A DNA stretch of 64,000 nt from positions 22,951 to 86,950 of the forward strand of contig NZ_RQIH01000024.1 in NCBI RefSeq assembly GCF_003939025.1, in the 5' to 3' direction. The translations under genes were made by a program, and so were the position numbers. Each line of letters begins with the position of its first letter. Within the stretch, counting starts at the first letter, position 1. A model generated the notes under the pieces. The model worked only from the letters and a program-made list of their open reading frames with translations. It was not told the DNA's origin and made no database searches. Source of the DNA: Rhizobium sophoriradicis (GTDB taxonomy: Bacteria; Pseudomonadota; Alphaproteobacteria; Rhizobiales; Rhizobiaceae). Shown in pieces: positions 18,256 to 24,697 of the stretch.

Positions 18256-19289
18256 TGGATAAGCTGGTTTCGGCACAGACGGCGACCGCCCTCAAACAGG
18301 TGAAGCTCGGTTTTCTCGGCGTCGGTTGGATCGGCCGGCAGCGCATGAAAGCGGTGCTCGACAGTGGCTTTGCAGAGGCCGTCGCCATTGCCGACCCGTC
18401 GACCGAGATGATGCGCGAGGCCTGTGCCCTTGCACCCGATGCCGTGATCGCCGCCGATCTGGAGGAGCTGCTCGATCAGCAGCTCGACGGCATAGTCATT
18501 GCCACGCCGAGCGCCAGCCATGCCGCGCAGTCCATCCGCGCGCTCGAGGCCGGGGTTGCCGTCTTTTGCCAGAAGCCGCTCGGGCGAACGGCATCGGAAG
18601 TCAGGGCTGTCGTCGATGCCTCCAGGGCGGCGAACAGATTGCTTGGGGTCGACCTTTCCTATCGCCATACGGAAGGCATGCGGCAGATCCGTGAGCTCAT
18701 CCGCTCCGGTGCACTTGGAAAGGTATTCGCGGCGGACCTGACTTTCCATAACGCCTATGGTCCCGACAAGGCCTGGTTCTACGACAAGACACTGTCCGGC
18801 GGCGGCTGCCTTATCGATCTCGGGGTTCATCTGATCGACCTCGTCTTATGGTGTCTCGATTTCCCATCCGTCGCGACCGTCACGAGCGAGTTGAGAGCCG
18901 GCGGAAACCGCCTCGGGGAAAGCCGCACCGTCGAGGACTTTGCCGCGGCGACTCTCACACTCTCCGGCGGTCAAGTGGTGCGCGTGACTTCGTCGTGGCG
19001 ACTTCAGGCCGGCTGCGACGCCGTGATCGGCGCCGATTTCTTCGGAACGGAAGGAGGCGCCTCATTCAGAAATGTCGACGGATCGTTCTATGACTTCACC
19101 GCTGCAAAGCTATCCGGCACGTCCCGCCAAAGCCTGGCCGAGCCGCCAGAGGAATGGGGCGGACGAGCCGCCGTCGATTGGATGAGGAGACTAGCCCGAG
19201 GTCAACGCCACGATCCTGCCGCTCAAGAGTTCGTCGCGGTCGCGGAGGTCATCGACCGCATCTACCAGCAGGCGGATACGATCTCATGA
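18255..19289 (+). CDS. Gfo/Idh/MocA family oxidoreductase
   Basis: 344 residues. N-terminal NAD(P)-binding domain LGFLGVGWIGRQRMKAV near residue 19. The EKP-like catalytic strand reads VFCQKPLGRT near residue 98, keeping the lysine. The C-terminal domain has GGGCLIDLGVHLIDLVLW near residue 180, with the conserved histidine of the GxHxxD motif. The family acts on sugars, inositols and nucleotide sugars. ATG at 18255 shares one base with the preceding stop; a TTG one codon earlier is also open. Its stop overlaps the end of the convergent 56-residue gene. It pairs with the upstream dehydrogenase; substrate unknown. Confidence 0.87.
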   Translation: MDKLVSAQTATALKQVKLGFLGVGWIGRQRMKAVLDSGFAEAVAIADPSTEMMREACALAPDAVIAADLEELLDQQLDGIVIATPSASHAAQSIRALEAGVAVFCQKPLGRTASEVRAVVDASRAANRLLGVDLSYRHTEGMRQIRELIRSGALGKVFAADLTFHNAYGPDKAWFYDKTLSGGGCLIDLGVHLIDLVLWCLDFPSVATVTSELRAGGNRLGESRTVEDFAAATLTLSGGQVVRVTSSWRLQAGCDAVIGADFFGTEGGASFRNVDGSFYDFTAAKLSGTSRQSLAEPPEEWGGRAAVDWMRRLARGQRHDPAAQEFVAVAEVIDRIYQQADTIS

Positions 19290-19454
19290 ACCAGTAATAA
19301 GGCCGTAGAAGACGATCGTCGCATAGAGGATGAATGCGACCACGCCGACCGTGCCGACCAGGATGAGTGCAATTCTGCCAGCATTGAGCCTGGTGCGTTT
19401 GCCTGCCGAAGAAGATGATGGTCGCTGAACAGGATCTTTATCCCCGTCGCTCAT
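19284..19454 (-). CDS. Tiny single-span membrane protein (56 aa)
   Basis: 56 residues: a charged and serine-rich N-terminus (MSDGDKDPVQRPSSSSAGKR), then one strongly hydrophobic span (IALILVGTVGVVAFILYATIVFYGL) to the end. The ATG overlaps the stop of the upstream 65-residue gene by four bases. It is the third of three coupled tiny genes under one perfect stress-type promoter. Orientation is probably N-in, with no cytoplasmic C-terminal domain. No known family was recognised. The stop overlaps the convergent Gfo/Idh stop. Confidence 0.65.
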   Translation of the reverse strand: MSDGDKDPVQRPSSSSAGKRTRLNAGRIALILVGTVGVVAFILYATIVFYGLITGS

Positions 19455-19648
19455 CGTGCCTGCTCCGTAGCCGGCGTGGGTGATTTCTCATCGGGTTCAC
19501 CCGGATGTGTCGTCAGCACGAAAGCCAGAGCAACCAGACAAGCGATGAGAAAGATAGTGATGACGAATATCATCATTCGCCATGGCGGCCTTTCATCGTC
19601 GAAGCCTGAGCCCGAGGCGGAAGGACCGACTTTCCTCACCTCGGTCAC
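19451..19648 (-). CDS. Small single-span membrane protein (65 aa)
   Basis: 65 residues beginning with GTG; AAGGGG lies upstream and there is a four-base overlap (GTGA) with the preceding gene. A polar N-terminus of about 24 residues is followed by a span (MMIFVITIFLIACLVALAFVL) and a short acidic/proline tail (HPGEPDEKSPTPATEQAR). It overlaps the next tiny gene by ATGA. The design resembles small stress-induced membrane proteins. No named family was recognised. Confidence 0.68.
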   Translation of the reverse strand: MTEVRKVGPSASGSGFDDERPPWRMMIFVITIFLIACLVALAFVLTTHPGEPDEKSPTPATEQAR

Positions 19649-19866
19649 GGCGCGCCCCTTTGCGGAAGATCGATCTGTTCATCGAGCTCGTCCTTGAGAT
19701 TGTCGAGCCGATCGCGCAACAGCGAAGCTTTCGTGCGTTTGATTTCCTCGTCCGTCAGCTCGACCATGCGGCCGCTGTCGTCGGGAATACCCGGGCCGCT
19801 TCCGGCAATGGTTTCGTTTCTCGGTCTGTCGTTCGCGCCGGTCGATATCTTCGCTCGTTTGTCCAT
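19645..19866 (-). CDS. Small acidic cytoplasmic protein (73 aa)
   Basis: 73 residues starting MDKRAKISTGAN; GGAGG lies five bases before this ATG. An upstream TTG codon at 19878 is in frame but overlaps the ribosome site. The C-terminal half (TDEEIKRTKASLLRDRLDNLKDELDEQ, in pieces) is an amphipathic, probably coiled helix. No membrane span or signal peptide. It is the first gene of a three-gene unit with 4-base overlaps, driven by a perfect GGAAC-N16-CGTT promoter at 19926-19950. Function unknown. Confidence 0.7.
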   Translation of the reverse strand: MDKRAKISTGANDRPRNETIAGSGPGIPDDSGRMVELTDEEIKRTKASLLRDRLDNLKDELDEQIDLPQRGAP

Positions 19867-19925
19867 GACATCCTCCAATCAGCATCCGGGGCCTTCTGGA
19901 GACGCGGCACGCGTCTCATGGTCCA

Positions 19926-19950
19926 AACGACACGGAGATAGCGAAGTTCC
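19926..19950 (-). promoter_or_regulatory. EcfG/RpoE2-type promoter, perfect consensus
   Basis: Reading leftward: GGAAC, 16 bases, CGTT. It lies 60 bases before the start of the three-gene tiny-protein operon. Confidence 0.72.
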
Positions 19951-20014
19951 GGGCTAATCGGGCGGGCATGACAAACACCTCTCACGTCAAGGCCGCCGCC
20001 TTCAGCGACAGGCC

Positions 20015-20039
20015 GGAACATTGAACCGCTCCAGGTGTT
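20015..20039 (+). promoter_or_regulatory. EcfG/RpoE2-type promoter
   Basis: GGAAC, 16 bases, TGTT, 30 bases before the nucleotidyltransferase start at 20069. Divergent from the promoter at 19926-19950. Confidence 0.62.
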
Positions 20040-20068
20040 GCTTTGCGTATCAAACACAGGAATCGACG

Positions 20069-20875
20069 ATGACCGTGCGAACAGCCGGAAAGGGCAGAGA
20101 CAATGATGTGCTGATCAAGGCAAAGGCGGTCCCGCAGCTCATCGATCCCGCCGCCGAGCCGTTCGTCACCGAAGTCGTTGAGGAGCTCGTCAAATCCCGC
20201 ATTCCTTTTCTCGTCGCCGGCACCTACGCCGTCTGCGCCTACACCGGCATCTCCCGCCAGACGAAGGATTTCGACATATTTTGCAAGGCCGGCGACTATG
20301 CGCGCATCTTGGGCCACTTCAAATCGAAGGGCTATACGGTCGAAGTCGAAGACGAACGCTGGCTCGGGAAAGTGCTGAAGGGCCACCACTTCTTCGACGT
20401 CATCTTTGCTTCATCCAACGGAACCATGCCGGTCGGCGACGACTGGTTCGAGGATGCGCGAAAGGTCGAAATGTGCGGTCACACGGTTAGGATCGTCAGC
20501 CCGACCGAGCTGGTCTGGTCGAAATGCTTTGTCCAGCTGCGACATCGCTATGATGGTGCCGATGTCGCGCATGTCATCTTGAAGGCACATGATGCCATCG
20601 ATTGGCGCAAGCTGCTCGCCTATCTCGAAGTCCATTGGGAGGTGCTTCTCATCCACATTCTGAACTTCCGATGGATTTACCCGACCGAGCGGGACAAGAT
20701 TCCCCGGTGGCTGCTGGAGGAGCTTCTGGACCGGCTGAAGGCACAGCAGGAATTGCCACTGCCGCAAATGAAAATATGCCGCGGACGGATGTATTCCCGC
20801 GTCGATTTCGAGATCGACGTGAAGGAATGGGGTTTTGCCGATGTCGGTGGCGAAGGTGAACTCAGAGGCGATTAG
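20069..20875 (+). CDS. Nucleotidyltransferase-fold protein
   Basis: 268 residues. The segment VAGTYAVCAYTGISRQTKDFDIFC (near residues 48-72) has the layout of the polymerase-beta-like nucleotidyltransferase fold. It has a small G-x...-T motif and then the D-x-D metal-binding pair in KDFDIF. Related proteins transfer NMP to small molecules or proteins; the target here is unknown. The ATG at 20069 has a modest AGG upstream. A longer frame from 20021 would overlap the promoter and is rejected. A metallophosphoesterase gene follows ten bases later, so the pair is likely co-expressed under the stress promoter. Confidence 0.75.
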   Translation: MTVRTAGKGRDNDVLIKAKAVPQLIDPAAEPFVTEVVEELVKSRIPFLVAGTYAVCAYTGISRQTKDFDIFCKAGDYARILGHFKSKGYTVEVEDERWLGKVLKGHHFFDVIFASSNGTMPVGDDWFEDARKVEMCGHTVRIVSPTELVWSKCFVQLRHRYDGADVAHVILKAHDAIDWRKLLAYLEVHWEVLLIHILNFRWIYPTERDKIPRWLLEELLDRLKAQQELPLPQMKICRGRMYSRVDFEIDVKEWGFADVGGEGELRGD

Positions 20876-20885
20876 GAGAAATGCG

Positions 20886-21608
20886 ATGGATGATCAGCGA
20901 AAGAGCGTGAAGGTTGCGGCAGTGGCCGACCTGCATATGACTGAGGACGGCGCAAAATCCTACAAGGATCTGTTTGCCGAAATCTCACTGGTCGCCGATG
21001 TCCTGGTCATTGCCGGCGACCTGACCGATCTCGGCCGGCCGAAGGAGGCCGAATTGCTCGCCATCGATCTCAGACATTGCACGGTGCCGACGGTCGCCGT
21101 CCTCGGCAATCACGATCATGAAAGCGGTCAAGTCGAGGACGTCTGCAAAATTCTGACCGATGCCGGCGTGAAATTGCTGAACGGCCATGCAGCCGAGATC
21201 GCCGGTGTCGGTTTCGTTGGCGTCAAGGGTTTTGCCGGCGGCTTCGGGCGCCATATGCTCGGTTCCTTCGGCGAAACCGCCATCAAGGCGATGGTCGCCG
21301 AGAGCGTCGAGGAATCGATGCGGCTGGAAAACGCGATGCGGCAGGTGCGTTCCGATCGCTCCCTCGTCGTGCTGCACTATGCCCCGATCGCCGAAACCGT
21401 TGCAGGTGAGCCGTTGGAAATCTATCCCTTTCTGGGCTCCTCGCGGCTTGCGGAAACCATCGACCGGTTTCGCGTGAACGCCGTCGTGCACGGCCATGCC
21501 CATCGCGGATCCTATGAGGGCCGCACACCGGGCGGCGCCCCGGTCTACAATGTCGCGGCCCATGTCGAGAAACCGACCGGCAAAGCTTACGCCTTACTCG
21601 AGCTTTGA
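20886..21608 (+). CDS. Calcineurin-like metallophosphoesterase
   Basis: 240 residues with all metallophosphoesterase motifs in order: VADLHMTEDG (D-x-H), VIAGDLTDLG (GDxxD), LGNHDHESG (GNHD/E), VLHYAP and VVHGHAHRG (GHAH). These bind two metal ions and hydrolyse phosphomono- or diesters. No signal peptide, so cytoplasmic. TAGGAG lies upstream of the ATG at 20886. It follows the nucleotidyltransferase gene by ten bases. A pairing in which one protein adds a nucleotide and the other removes it is an attractive but unproven reading. Confidence 0.85.
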   Translation: MDDQRKSVKVAAVADLHMTEDGAKSYKDLFAEISLVADVLVIAGDLTDLGRPKEAELLAIDLRHCTVPTVAVLGNHDHESGQVEDVCKILTDAGVKLLNGHAAEIAGVGFVGVKGFAGGFGRHMLGSFGETAIKAMVAESVEESMRLENAMRQVRSDRSLVVLHYAPIAETVAGEPLEIYPFLGSSRLAETIDRFRVNAVVHGHAHRGSYEGRTPGGAPVYNVAAHVEKPTGKAYALLEL

Positions 21609-21631
21609 CGGCGGTCAGCCGAGGGCGGCGG

Positions 21632-21838
21632 CTATTTGTTGGTCCTTCCGCGGCGGCGCGGGTCGACACCGCCCTGGGTCGTCGTATCGTTGGCGGCATC
21701 GCCGTCGACAGTATTTTCGGCCTGCATCGCCTCGTCCTCAGGTGGAGATACGATGCCGCGGGAGCGGCCGATACCTGGGTCGTTCGACAGGTCGAGGTCG
21801 CTTGGTTTGGTGGTCTTTGCGTGTTTGGGCGAAGTCAT
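21632..21838 (-). CDS. Small hydrophilic protein (68 aa), unknown function
   Basis: 68 residues, no hydrophobic segment. Rich in D, T, P and charged residues (KHAKTTKPSDLDLSNDPGIG near the N-terminus, RRRGRTNK at the end), so probably disordered. AAGGAG lies seven bases before the ATG at 21838, which is why this start is chosen over longer frames. A GGAAC-N16-AGTT promoter lies 82 bases upstream. It looks like the short stress-induced hydrophilic proteins common in rhizobia. It has no recognised domain. Confidence 0.65.
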   Translation of the reverse strand: MTSPKHAKTTKPSDLDLSNDPGIGRSRGIVSPPEDEAMQAENTVDGDAANDTTTQGGVDPRRRGRTNK

Positions 21839-21919
21839 GATTTGCTCCTTCGTGATGGGAAGCTTTGTGGTTCGAGCCGGACGTTGCGGCGGATTTGCCG
21901 TGCTTGCATCCTCAGGACG

Positions 21920-21944
21920 AACTCGTACCGCGAGTCTCTGTTCC
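21920..21944 (-). promoter_or_regulatory. EcfG/RpoE2-type promoter
   Basis: Reading leftward: GGAAC, 16 bases, AGTT; 82 bases before the 68-residue gene. It lies 38 bases from a divergent element at 21983. Confidence 0.52.
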
Positions 21945-21982
21945 GAACTCCTCGGCGCTCCGATCGGGAGCCGCGAACAACG

Positions 21983-22007
21983 GGAACATTTCACAGAAGC
22001 TGAGGTT
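21983..22007 (+). promoter_or_regulatory. EcfG/RpoE2-type promoter
   Basis: GGAAC, 16 bases, GGTT; 35 bases before the GTG start of the dehydrogenase at 22042. Confidence 0.65.
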
Positions 22008-22041
22008 GGAGCGCCATCGACGAGCGCCGAGGAGAAAAAAC

Positions 22042-23211
22042 GTGAGAGCTCTGACCTGGCACGGCAAGCATGATATCCGCTGCGAGAGCGTGCCCGATCC
22101 TAGGATTGAAGACGGCCGGGATGCCATCATCAAGGTCACTACCTGCGCGATCTGCGGGTCCGATCTGCATCTTTATGACGGTGTCATGCCGGAAATGCAC
22201 AGCGGCGACGTCATGGGCCACGAGACCATGGGCGAGGTCGTGGAGGTCGGCAGAGACAACACCAAACTCAAGGTCGGCGATCGTGTCGTTGTCCCCTTCA
22301 CAATTTCCTGCGGCGAATGTTTTTTCTGCAAACGCGGTTTTTATTCGGGCTGCGAGCGCTCCAATCCGGATCGTTCGAAAGTCACGAAGATGTGGGGCAA
22401 TTCGCCGGCCGGGCTGTTCGGCTATTCGCATCTGCTCGGCGGTTATGCCGGCGGGCAGGCGGAATATCTGCGCGTGCCCTACGCCGATGTCGGTCCGATC
22501 AAGGTGCCGGACGGGCTCTCCGATGATCAGGTGCTTTTCCTGTCGGACATTTTCCCCACCGGCTACATGGCGGCGGACTTCTGCAATATCCAGCCCGGCG
22601 ATACGATCGCGATCTGGGGCTGCGGCCCGGTCGGCCAGATGGCGATCCGCTCCGCCTTCCTGCTCGGCGCCGAAAGGGTAATCGCTATCGATGCGGTGCC
22701 CGAGCGGCTTGCGCTTGCACAAGCTGCCGGAGCGATCACACTCGATTTCATGGACAAGGATGTCTACGACCAGATCATGGATTTGACCGACGGGCGCGGC
22801 GCAGATGCCTGCATCGACGCGGTGGGAACCGAGGCCGAGGCAGCCGCCAGTTGGGATTCGCGCCTCGACCGCATCAAGGTCGCAATGTTCATGGGCACCG
22901 ACCGGCCGCATGTGCTGCGTCAGGCGATCCATTGCTGCCGCAATTTCGGCACGGTCTCGATCGTCGGGGTCTATGGCGGCTTTCTCGACAAGATCCCGAT
23001 GGGCTCGGCCATCAATCGCGGCCTGACCTTCAGGATGGCCCAGACACCGGTCCAGCATTACTTGCCGATACTGATGGAACGTATCGAGAAAGGAGACATC
23101 GATCCGTCCTTCGTCATTACCCATCGCGGCTCGCTGGAAGACGGGCCTTCCCTCTACAAAACGTTCCGCGACAAGCAGGACGGATGCATCAAGGTCGTCC
23201 TCAAACCCTGA
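22042..23211 (+). CDS. Zinc-dependent dehydrogenase, glutathione-independent formaldehyde-dehydrogenase-like
   Basis: 389 residues from a GTG preceded by GAGGAG at good spacing; longer frames run through the promoter and are rejected. MDR zinc enzyme: TTCAICGSDLHLYDG (catalytic zinc), GHETMGEVVEVG, then the four-cysteine structural zinc loop SCGECFFCKRGFYSGCERS near residue 90, and a Rossmann domain with IWGCGPVGQMAIRSA near residue 190. The long insert before the Rossmann domain is typical of the glutathione-independent formaldehyde dehydrogenase-like group. Substrate not certain. It is seven to ten bases from the following SDR gene and shares its stress-type promoter. Confidence 0.85.
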   Translation: MRALTWHGKHDIRCESVPDPRIEDGRDAIIKVTTCAICGSDLHLYDGVMPEMHSGDVMGHETMGEVVEVGRDNTKLKVGDRVVVPFTISCGECFFCKRGFYSGCERSNPDRSKVTKMWGNSPAGLFGYSHLLGGYAGGQAEYLRVPYADVGPIKVPDGLSDDQVLFLSDIFPTGYMAADFCNIQPGDTIAIWGCGPVGQMAIRSAFLLGAERVIAIDAVPERLALAQAAGAITLDFMDKDVYDQIMDLTDGRGADACIDAVGTEAEAAASWDSRLDRIKVAMFMGTDRPHVLRQAIHCCRNFGTVSIVGVYGGFLDKIPMGSAINRGLTFRMAQTPVQHYLPILMERIEKGDIDPSFVITHRGSLEDGPSLYKTFRDKQDGCIKVVLKP

Positions 23212-23220
23212 AGGAGCATG

Positions 23221-24021
23221 ATGGCTGATAATGAAGGAGGCAAGGGCCTCGCCGTCGTCACCGGCGCCTCCACTGGCATCGGCTACGAACTGGCGAAATG
23301 CGCGGCCCAGGATGGTTATGATCTCATCATCGCCGCCAACGAGGAGCGCATCAATCAGGCCGCAGCCCACCTCAAGGAGTTCGGCACCGCGGTGGAGGCC
23401 GTTGAGGCCGACCTGTCGACAACTCAAGGCGTAGATCGGCTTGTGGAACGGATCACCGCCAGCGGCCGGTCGGTGGACCTGTTGATGGCCAATGCGGGAC
23501 GCGGGCTCGGCAAGGCCTTCCTCGACCAGGATTTCGCTGAGGCGCGCAAGGTCGTCGAAACCAACATTACCGGAACGATCCACTTGATCCATGCCGTCGG
23601 CAACCAGATGCGCAGCCGCGGCGAGGGACGTATCCTGCTGACAGGTTCGATCGCCGGCTTCATGCCGGGCTCTTACCAGGCCGTCTATAACGCTACCAAG
23701 GCTTTCATCAACAGCTTCTCTTTCGCCTTACGCGAGGAATTGAAGGATTGCGGCGTAACCGTCAGTTGCCTCATGCCCGGAGCAACGGAAACCGAGTTCT
23801 TCAAGCGGGCAGGTCTTTTGGATACGGCGATCGGCCAGTCGAAAAAGGATGACGCAGGCGAAGTCGCACGCATCGGCTATGACGCGATGATGGACGGCGA
23901 AGGCGATGTCGTCAGCGGCTGGAAGAACAAGCTCCAGGCCGCCGTTGCCAACGTCACGCCGGCGAGCGTGCTCGCCCACCAGCATTCGAAGATGGCGGAG
24001 CCGGGCTCTGGTCGCAAATAA
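23221..24021 (+). CDS. Short-chain dehydrogenase/reductase (SDR)
   Basis: 266 residues. Classical SDR: AVVTGASTGIGYELAKCAA near residue 12, NAGRG near 91, catalytic serine in LTGSIAGF and the Y-x3-K pair AVYNATKAF near residue 155. AAGGAG precedes tandem ATG codons at 23218 and 23221; the second has better spacing. It follows the zinc dehydrogenase closely and is probably in the same stress-induced unit. Substrate unknown. A 22-base palindrome lies 19 bases after its stop and may end transcription from both sides. Confidence 0.87.
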   Translation: MADNEGGKGLAVVTGASTGIGYELAKCAAQDGYDLIIAANEERINQAAAHLKEFGTAVEAVEADLSTTQGVDRLVERITASGRSVDLLMANAGRGLGKAFLDQDFAEARKVVETNITGTIHLIHAVGNQMRSRGEGRILLTGSIAGFMPGSYQAVYNATKAFINSFSFALREELKDCGVTVSCLMPGATETEFFKRAGLLDTAIGQSKKDDAGEVARIGYDAMMDGEGDVVSGWKNKLQAAVANVTPASVLAHQHSKMAEPGSGRK

Positions 24022-24039
24022 CAACGGCCCTCGGCAGGA

Positions 24040-24061
24040 ACGCGGCGATCGATCGCCGCGT
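24040..24061. terminator. 22-base perfect palindrome between convergent genes
   Basis: ACGCGGCGATC followed by its exact complement. It lies between the SDR stop (24021) and the convergent gene ending at 24070. It would form a very stable hairpin in either transcript. No clear T-run follows, so terminator function is inferred from position. Confidence 0.45.
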
Positions 24062-24069
24062 GAGGGCGT

Positions 24070-24333
24070 TCAGTCACGCTCGACGAATTTGTTGAAGCGG
24101 CTTGTCTTCCCGTCCTTGGTCTTATCCTGGTAGAGAAAGGCGAGCTTGTTTTCGTCGAAGATCTTGAAGAATTCGTCCCAGCCGATCTCGTCGAATTCCT
24201 CTTCCTTCTCTCCGAAATCGATGCGCAGGACGCCGCCTTTGCCGCCGGTTCGGATAGCAGCCGGCCTGCCTTCCCTGTCCTCCGCCCATTTGCGGATCTT
24301 CTTGTGGTCCGTCGTTGTCTCAGAGCTGCTCAT
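24070..24333 (-). CDS. Small conserved protein of unknown function (87 aa)
   Basis: 87 residues, hydrophilic, no membrane span. It contains HKKIRKWAEDREGRPAAI, then an acidic middle and WDEFFKIFDENKLAFLYQDK, a pattern I associate with a widespread conserved bacterial family with no assigned function. It lies 44 bases after the 81-residue gene on the same strand and is probably in the same unit, under the stress promoter at 24649-24673. Confidence 0.72.
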   Translation of the reverse strand: MSSSETTTDHKKIRKWAEDREGRPAAIRTGGKGGVLRIDFGEKEEEFDEIGWDEFFKIFDENKLAFLYQDKTKDGKTSRFNKFVERD

Positions 24334-24377
24334 CTATACCTCCGTCTATTCTTTTGCATTGCGCAAACCCGTCACAG

Positions 24378-24623
24378 TCACAGGAGCGGCTGTCTTTGCT
24401 TCCAGTCGCGATACGGTGCCAGCAGTCGGCCGGGATAGCGCCGTTCGATTTCGCTTTCGGTCAGAGCGATGCGGGACAGAACCTCCTCCATTGCGTCTTG
24501 GTCGGCTCTGTCGCTCGCTTTTTCCAGCTCATTCATGGTTTCGAACAACTCGTCATCCGTCATCGCTTCCAGGCGGTTGGCGAGATCTTCGACCGGTTCG
24601 CTCATCAGGGGATTGGTGGACAT
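24378..24623 (-). CDS. Small conserved protein of unknown function (81 aa)
   Basis: 81 residues from the ATG at 24623 (AAGAGGC upstream); an in-frame TTG ten codons earlier lies in the leader and is not used. Acidic, helical (LANRLEAMTDDELFETMNEL), ending in GRLLAPYRDWKQRQPLL. No known motif. A GGAAC-N16-AGTT promoter ends 26 bases before the start. Confidence 0.65.
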   Translation of the reverse strand: MSTNPLMSEPVEDLANRLEAMTDDELFETMNELEKASDRADQDAMEEVLSRIALTESEIERRYPGRLLAPYRDWKQRQPLL

Positions 24624-24648
24624 TGGCGCCTCTTGCTGATGGCTGTCC

Positions 24649-24673
24649 AACTTCGCTCTTCACACTAAGTTCC
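24649..24673 (-). promoter_or_regulatory. EcfG/RpoE2-type promoter
   Basis: Reading leftward: GGAAC, 16 bases, AGTT; 26 bases before the 81-residue gene. Confidence 0.6.
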
Positions 24674-24697
24674 CCGGACGACACGAACGAAAGGTCC

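Noticed and set aside
21991..23592. 533-codon minus-strand open frame opposite the formaldehyde-dehydrogenase-like gene
   Set aside because: The plus strand carries all zinc and Rossmann motifs; the minus frame has none.
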